Part shown: in pieces, positions 59,276 through 64,000 of the stretch
Layout: each line of letters starts with the position of its first letter
How positions within the stretch are numbered: position 1 is the first letter of the stretch
Source: JADGHX01 sp963837755
Lineage (GTDB): Bacteria > Pseudomonadota > Gammaproteobacteria > Steroidobacterales > Steroidobacteraceae
DNA: 64,000 bases
Direction of reading: 5' to 3'
Assembly: GCA_963837755.1 (NCBI GenBank)
Contig: CAWIOP010000003.1
Location: 1 to 64,000, forward strand
The notes under the pieces: model-generated
Told to the model about the DNA's origin: nothing
Databases searched by the model: none
The model's input: only the letters and a program-made list of their open reading frames with translations
Position numbers and translations under genes: made by a program

Positions 59276-61615
59276 GTGTCGAGAGATAAGTCCCGTTCTT
59301 CCTCCCCGGCATCGCCGCCGCGTTCATTCGTTGCCACGGCCGTCGGGTTCGCCATGGCCTACGGCGCCCTGCCCGCGAAGTCGCACGCCGCGCAAGAGGC
59401 CGAGCCCGCGCGCGAGCTCGGCAAGATCTCGGTGGAGGCCGGCGAAGAGGTCTCCGAGTTCAAGGCTGACGAAGCCTCCTCGCGCAAGTACACCGCGCCG
59501 CTGCTCGATACGCCGAAGTCCGTCACCGTGATCACGCAGGAAGTCCTGCGCAGCACGGGCTCCACCTCGCTCGTCGAAGCCCTGCGCACCACGCCCGGCA
59601 TCACGCTCGGCGCGGGTGAGGGCGGCAATCCGGTGGGCGATCGGCCGTTCCTGCGCGGCTTCGACACCCAGAGCAGCACGTTCATCGACGGCATGCGCGA
59701 CATCGGCGCGCAGTCACGCGAAGTGTTCAACCTGGAGTCCGTCGAAGTGTCGAAGGGCCCCGGCGGTGCGTATGACGGGCGTGGCGCCGCGGGCGGCAGC
59801 CTCAATCTCGTGACGAAGGCGCCGCGCGCGCGGTCTTTCCTGGCCGGCACCGTTGGCGGCGGCACGGACAATTACAAGCGCGCCACCCTCGATGGCAACG
59901 TCGCTTTCGGTGAAGCCGCCGGCTTGCGCCTGAACGCCATGTATCACGATGCGGACGTCCCCGGTCGCAACGAAGTGTTCAACAAACGCTGGGGCGTGGC
60001 CCCGTCGCTTGGCTTCGGCATGGGCACGGACACTACCGTCACGCTCAGCTACTACCACTTGCAGAGCGATAATCTTCCGGACACCGGCATCCCCTACGAC
60101 AACCCGCTGTTTCGCGCGCGCGCCGACGCGCCCCCTCGCGTGCTGCAGACGGGCAATGGCGATGCGATCGACGTGAACCGCAACACGTTCTACGGGCTCG
60201 TCGATCGCGACTTCTACAAAGACGAGGCGGACATCGCCACCGCGCGCGTCGAGCATCGCTTCAGCGACACGCTGAGCCTGCGTAACACCGCGCGCTATTC
60301 GGAAACCGGCCAGGACTACATCTGGACGCAGCCCGACGACAGCAAGGGCAACATCTACTACGGCCAGCTCTGGCGCCGCGTGAACACGCGCGTGAGCCAG
60401 GTGCAGACCATCGCGAACCAGACCGAGCTGGCCGGCCGCATCGAGACCGGCGCGCTGAAGCACAGCTTCGCCGGCGGCATCGAGCTGTCCCGTGAGCAGG
60501 GCGAGAACGACGCGTACACGGTGGCCACCGGCAGCGGCGATATCCTCACCGGCACGCCGGCCGCGCCGAACCCGGCCTGGACCTGCGGCGTCCGTGTGGG
60601 CGCGCCGGGCGGCTACAACTGCACCGACCTCTTCAACCCGAACCCGCACGACCCGTGGAGCGGCACGATCGCTCGCAACGACAACCCGAGCAACGCGAAG
60701 TCCAACACGCGCTCGCTGTATCTGTTCGACACCATCGAGCTCACGCCGAGCTGGCTGTTGAACCTGGGCGCGCGCCTCGACGACTACTCAACCAGGCTCG
60801 TGTCCTCCATCAATCGCACGGTTGGCAACCCGGCGTTCGGCACGCGCTCCACGTTCAAGCGCGACGACGACCTGTTCAACTATCAGGCGGGTGTCGTGTT
60901 CAAGCCGAAGGCGAACGGCAGCGTGTATCTGTCGTACGCCACTTCGTCCACACCGGCCAACGCGACGCTCGCCCAGGGCAGCGAGTCGCAGGCCCTGAAC
61001 GCCAACACGCAGAACCTCGCGCCCGAAAAGAACCGTTCCTACGAGCTCGGCTCGAAGTGGAACCTGCTCGGCGAGAGGCTCTCGCTCACGGGCGCGATCT
61101 TCCGCATCGAGACCACCAACGCGCGCATCACGCAGCAGGACGGCTCCATCCTGATGGCGGGCGAGAAGCGCATCCAGGGCGCGGAGATCGGCGTCGCCGG
61201 CAACATCACCGACAAATGGCAGGTGTTCGGCGGCTACACCTATCTCGACAGCGAGCTCGTGCGCGCGGGCGGCTCGGGCGCGGCCTTCGGCTTGCAGGAC
61301 GGCAAGAGTTTCCCCAACACGCCGGACGGTAGCGCAAGCCTGTGGACCACCTATCGCATCCTGCCGAATCTCACGGTGGGCGGCGGCGCGAACTACATGT
61401 CGAAGGTGTGGGGCAGCGAGCTCAACAACAAGTTCGCACCTTCCTATGTGCGGCTCGATGCAACCGCGAGCTACGAGCTGAACGACCGCTACGGCTTCCA
61501 GCTCAACGTGCAGAACCTCACGGACAAGGTGTATTTCGATCGTGCGTATCCCACGCACTACCTGTCGATTGCGCCAGGCCGCTCGGCGGTCGTGAGCGTC
61601 AACGTCCGGTTCTGA
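59276..61615 (+). CDS. TonB-dependent siderophore receptor, Fiu/catecholate type
   Basis: The 779-residue protein has a signal peptide, a plug with APLLDTPKSVTVITQEVLRS, VGDRPFLRGFDTQSSTFIDG and VEVSKGPGGAYDGRGAAGGS. A barrel ends ...LSIAPGRSAVVSVNVRF, with the terminal Phe. The DTPKSVTVI / STFIDGMRDIGAQSREVFN signature is that of Fiu/PiuA-type receptors for catecholate iron compounds. AGGAG sits 12 bases before the GTG at 59276; a GTG at 59264 is less well spaced. It precedes a Sel1-repeat gene, as in other fiu-like loci, and a Fur-like site lies upstream. Confidence 0.93.
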   Translation: MSRDKSRSSSPASPPRSFVATAVGFAMAYGALPAKSHAAQEAEPARELGKISVEAGEEVSEFKADEASSRKYTAPLLDTPKSVTVITQEVLRSTGSTSLVEALRTTPGITLGAGEGGNPVGDRPFLRGFDTQSSTFIDGMRDIGAQSREVFNLESVEVSKGPGGAYDGRGAAGGSLNLVTKAPRARSFLAGTVGGGTDNYKRATLDGNVAFGEAAGLRLNAMYHDADVPGRNEVFNKRWGVAPSLGFGMGTDTTVTLSYYHLQSDNLPDTGIPYDNPLFRARADAPPRVLQTGNGDAIDVNRNTFYGLVDRDFYKDEADIATARVEHRFSDTLSLRNTARYSETGQDYIWTQPDDSKGNIYYGQLWRRVNTRVSQVQTIANQTELAGRIETGALKHSFAGGIELSREQGENDAYTVATGSGDILTGTPAAPNPAWTCGVRVGAPGGYNCTDLFNPNPHDPWSGTIARNDNPSNAKSNTRSLYLFDTIELTPSWLLNLGARLDDYSTRLVSSINRTVGNPAFGTRSTFKRDDDLFNYQAGVVFKPKANGSVYLSYATSSTPANATLAQGSESQALNANTQNLAPEKNRSYELGSKWNLLGERLSLTGAIFRIETTNARITQQDGSILMAGEKRIQGAEIGVAGNITDKWQVFGGYTYLDSELVRAGGSGAAFGLQDGKSFPNTPDGSASLWTTYRILPNLTVGGGANYMSKVWGSELNNKFAPSYVRLDATASYELNDRYGFQLNVQNLTDKVYFDRAYPTHYLSIAPGRSAVVSVNVRF

Positions 61616-61625
61616 AGCTGCCGCG

Positions 61626-62360
61626 ATGGCGGACGTTGCGGTCAGCGTGAGCGTCGAGCAGATGCGAGCGGTGCTGGCCGGTCCGCCGGAGCAGGCAATC
61701 GTCTGGCTGCAGGAAGCAGCCGGGCGTGGTTTCGCCGAAGCGCAGACCGCGCTGGGCCAGATGCTGCTCGAAGGCCGCGGGGTCGCACGCGACGCTGAGC
61801 GTGCCGCGCGCTGGTTCAGGAAGGCGGCGCACGTCGGCTACCCCATGGGCATGAACATGCTCGGCCGCTGCTACGAGAACGGTTGGGGCGTCAAGGCCGG
61901 CCCGCTCATGGCGGCGTACTGGTACCGGCTGGCCGCGCTCGCCGGCCTCGATTGGGGCATGTACAACTACGCCACCCAGCTCATGCTGGGCACCGGCATC
62001 GAGCCCGATCGAGCCGAGGCTTTCGGGTGGTTTCGAAAGGCGGCGGACCTCGGCCATGCCAAGGCCATCAACATCGTCGGCGGCTTCCATGAAGACGGAT
62101 GGGAAGTCGAGGCAGACCGCGCCGCAGCCGCGGAATGCTATCGGCGCGCGGCCGAGGCGGGCGACTTTCGAGGGCAGTTCAACCACGCCCGCATGCTCGC
62201 GGAGCAGGGTCGCGTGAGCGACGCCCTGGAGTGGCTGAGGGCTTGCGTTCAAGGCGCGACGCCGGCGTTTCGCGCAAAGCTAGCGGAGTTTCTGCGCCGC
62301 TCGCCCTTGCAGGCATTCAATGCATTTGGCGAGTCTCTGGGCGCGCAACTCGACGCGTAG
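61626..62360 (+). CDS. Sel1-like repeat protein
   Basis: The 244-residue protein has about five Sel1-like repeats: AVWLQEAAGRGFAEAQTALGQ-type helices, AARWFRKAAHVGYPMGMNML, AYWYRLAALAGLDWGMYNYA, AFGWFRKAADLGHAKAINIV and AAECYRRAAEAGDFRGQFNH. The helical solenoid likely acts as a scaffold or adaptor in the cytoplasm. It follows the receptor after 10 bp, so they form one operon. In Fiu-type loci such proteins often precede the iron-dependent hydroxylase PiuC, but no piuC gene follows here. Confidence 0.88.
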   Translation: MADVAVSVSVEQMRAVLAGPPEQAIVWLQEAAGRGFAEAQTALGQMLLEGRGVARDAERAARWFRKAAHVGYPMGMNMLGRCYENGWGVKAGPLMAAYWYRLAALAGLDWGMYNYATQLMLGTGIEPDRAEAFGWFRKAADLGHAKAINIVGGFHEDGWEVEADRAAAAECYRRAAEAGDFRGQFNHARMLAEQGRVSDALEWLRACVQGATPAFRAKLAEFLRRSPLQAFNAFGESLGAQLDA

Positions 62361-62418
62361 GACAATCGCAAGGGCAATCAGAATACGCATGGTTTCCGTC
62401 GACGGCGCAGGGGTCCGG

Positions 62419-63456
62419 TCAATCGAGGTATGACGCGAACTTCGGCGTCATGCGCTCGGTGAGGCCCTGCGCTCCGCGCACGACGAACAGCGCGGCGATG
62501 TCGTTGCGCTTCGCATAGTCGAATCCCTCGTCGGGCCCCAGCACGGTGAGTGCCGTTGCAAGCGCATCTGCGTGCGCGCACTGAGGGTCGATCACCGTGA
62601 CTGATGCGAGCGGGTGTGTGATGGGCGCGCCGGTCCGCGGGTCGATGCGATGGGAATAGCGACGACCGTTGTAATCGAAGTAGTAACGATAGTTGCCGGA
62701 AGTGGCAATGCCGGCGTCGCGCAGTGGCACCACGTGCAGTGGGTCGGATTGCGCGCCCTCGGGTGCGCCTTCTTCGGGCGGACGCTCGATGCCCACGCGC
62801 CACGGCCGGTTCTCGTGTGAAAGGCCGGCCGCGCGAATCTCGCTGCCCACGTCGACGAAGTAGCGGTTGATACCAAGCCCGCGAAGATAGCTCGCCACTT
62901 CATCCGCGGCGAACCCGTGCGTCATGGAAGACAGGTCGACCTGCACCCCAGCCGGCCGGCGCACGCGATCCGCGGCCCGGTCGAGCGTGACCTTCGACCA
63001 GCCCACCCTCGCGCGCGCCTCGCGAATGGCTTCGGCGGTTGGCGGCTCAAAGCGCCGGCCCGCCGTGCCGAACCCCCATGCATCGACCAGCGGCGCAACG
63101 GTTGGGTCGTAGGCGCCGCCGGTCTCCTCGGCAAGGTGCAATGCATAGCTCAGCGCGCCGAACAGCGCTGGCGGCAGCGTCTGCCAGTCTTGCGTGGTGG
63201 AAGCATTCAGCGTGCTCAGGCTCGACTGCGCATCCCACCGGCTCAACTGTCGCGCGACTTCATCAACGCGTTGCTGCACGCCGGCTTTGATTTCTTCCGC
63301 ACTCAGTGCCGGCGACACCGCGAGCTTTACGCTCCAGGTCGCGCCGAGCCCCGCGCCCTGCAGCACTGTGGGTTGCGCCGTGGTGGCGCAACCTCCGAGT
63401 GCGAACAGGATTGCATAGGTTCCCGCGCGCGCGGCCGTTCCGAATGCCTGGTGCAT
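62419..63456 (-). CDS. apbE: FAD:protein FMN transferase (ApbE), lipoprotein
   Basis: The 345-residue protein has a lipobox (FALGGC) and the ApbE fold. LGATWSVKLAV at the start, LVDAWGFG, QVDLSSMTHGFAADEVASYL, YFVDVGSEIRAAG, SGNYRYYFDYNGRRYSHRID then PRTGAP, and AHADALATALTVLGPDEGF follow the family order. The usual DL-xxxKGYxVD lysine is a His here (MTHGFAAD), and GGEIRA is VGSEIRA. ApbE attaches FMN covalently to envelope flavoproteins. It lies 22 bp downstream of the DUF4198 gene on the same strand, a pairing seen in flavin-based iron-reduction loci. Confidence 0.92.
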   Translation of the reverse strand: MHQAFGTAARAGTYAILFALGGCATTAQPTVLQGAGLGATWSVKLAVSPALSAEEIKAGVQQRVDEVARQLSRWDAQSSLSTLNASTTQDWQTLPPALFGALSYALHLAEETGGAYDPTVAPLVDAWGFGTAGRRFEPPTAEAIREARARVGWSKVTLDRAADRVRRPAGVQVDLSSMTHGFAADEVASYLRGLGINRYFVDVGSEIRAAGLSHENRPWRVGIERPPEEGAPEGAQSDPLHVVPLRDAGIATSGNYRYYFDYNGRRYSHRIDPRTGAPITHPLASVTVIDPQCAHADALATALTVLGPDEGFDYAKRNDIAALFVVRGAQGLTERMTPKFASYLD

Positions 63457-63478
63457 CAACTGAATCGGCGCGTGGCCC

Positions 63479-64000
63479 TTACTGGGGCAGCACCTCGAAG
63501 GTGGCCACGTAGGTCGCGCGGCGAAAGCTCGCCTGTTTCACGCTGGTCTCGTTGTCCTGCACGACGGTCTCGATCCAGTACATACCCGGCTCCTGCCACG
63601 TGACGCTCATCAGCCCATCCTTGTCGGTGGTCACTTTCGTGTCGTTCTGTTCGTTCCGGTAGCGGCTGCCGCCGGGCACGACTTCGATCTCGAGGTTCGC
63701 GGCGGGCTTGCCGTCGAGCACGAAGCGGAACTGTATGGGCTCGCCGGCCACGAGATCGTTCGGATGGGTCACCGGCACCAGCTCCAGCCCCACGCCCGTG
63801 GGCTTCAGCGCCGTGTCGTTCGGCTTGCCGGAGGTCACGAAGGTCTCGATCCGGCCCTGCGTTTCGCTCACTTTCACGTTCTTCGCGTCGGCGGGAATCT
63901 CGGTGGCGAGCGCCGCAGCCGTGCCGCGCCAGCGCTTTTTCTCGCCCTGAGCGGTCTCGTAAGTCGCGTTGAGCGAGTGGTTGATGAGCGCCAGCTTGTA
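63479..64000 (-). CDS. DUF4198-like exported protein, 5' end outside window
   Basis: The frame is open to the window edge, so the N-terminus is missing; 173 residues are visible. The text YKLALINHSLNATYETAQGE at the edge and VGLELVPVTHPNDLVAGEPI, QFRFVLDGKPAANLEIEVVP, DKDGLMSVTWQEPGMYWIET fit DUF4198, a periplasmic immunoglobulin-like protein found with metal uptake and ApbE genes. It is followed by apbE. The gene is probably part of an iron-related operon that continues beyond the window. Confidence 0.8.
   Translation of the reverse strand, partial: YKLALINHSLNATYETAQGEKKRWRGTAAALATEIPADAKNVKVSETQGRIETFVTSGKPNDTALKPTGVGLELVPVTHPNDLVAGEPIQFRFVLDGKPAANLEIEVVPGGSRYRNEQNDTKVTTDKDGLMSVTWQEPGMYWIETVVQDNETSVKQASFRRATYVATFEVLPQ

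Overview
The window is GC-rich (65-70% by impression), densely packed and Gram-negative in content. It has lipoproteins with lipoboxes, an MltA lytic transglycosylase, two TonB-dependent receptors, an ECF sigma/FecR pair, a GGDEF protein, a PilZ protein, a methyl-accepting chemotaxis protein and a GEMM-I cyclic-di-GMP riboswitch. This mix suits a gammaproteobacterium, perhaps of the Steroidobacteraceae/Nevskiales/Xanthomonadales type; that placement is inferred from gene content only. No rRNA, tRNA or CRISPR array was found.

Layout. 0-3.5 kb holds housekeeping genes: an MBL-fold hydrolase (cut by the window edge), an alpha/beta hydrolase, a HIT protein and an Nramp-like transporter. 3.5-19.7 kb is an accessory, relic-rich stretch. 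It contains an EF-hand protein, two paralogous coiled-coil/tail-anchor proteins and fragments of SCO, SGNH-hydrolase, CadC-type regulator, TolB-like and S41-peptidase genes. In its middle lies a c-di-GMP riboswitch controlling a SPOR-like protein. At 11.6-15.8 kb, four copies of a ~90-bp repeat delimit same-strand genes for a Fic protein, a DUF4143 ATPase and a frameshifted ORF6N protein, a cassette-like layout.

19.7-39.4 kb is mostly intact chromosome: a selenium-binding-protein/methanethiol-oxidase-like gene with its SCO partner, PilZ, an SMP-30 lactonase, AIM24, hydrolases, a DUF6152 pair, PmtA-like methyltransferase, mltA, a broken lctP permease gene, an FKBP isomerase, a 2OG-Fe(II) oxygenase, msrA and a two-subunit molybdenum hydroxylase. 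A 288-bp element with ~100-bp inverted arms sits at 25.5 kb.

39.4-40.9 kb contains two inverted copies of a 157-bp structured repeat. Their stems differ by compensating base changes. One copy is interrupted by a 706-bp group II intron that has lost its reverse transcriptase but keeps domains V and VI.

41-64 kb carries regulators (WYL/YafY type, MarR, ECF sigma with FecR), a lipoprotein made of three tandem SnoaL/NTF2-like repeats, a ThDP-enzyme gene shredded by many small indels, a TPR-GGDEF protein, a soluble double-PAS chemoreceptor, two TonB-dependent receptors and an iron-associated block (Fiu-type receptor, Sel1 protein, ApbE, DUF4198). A possible Fur site lies upstream of the Fiu-type receptor.
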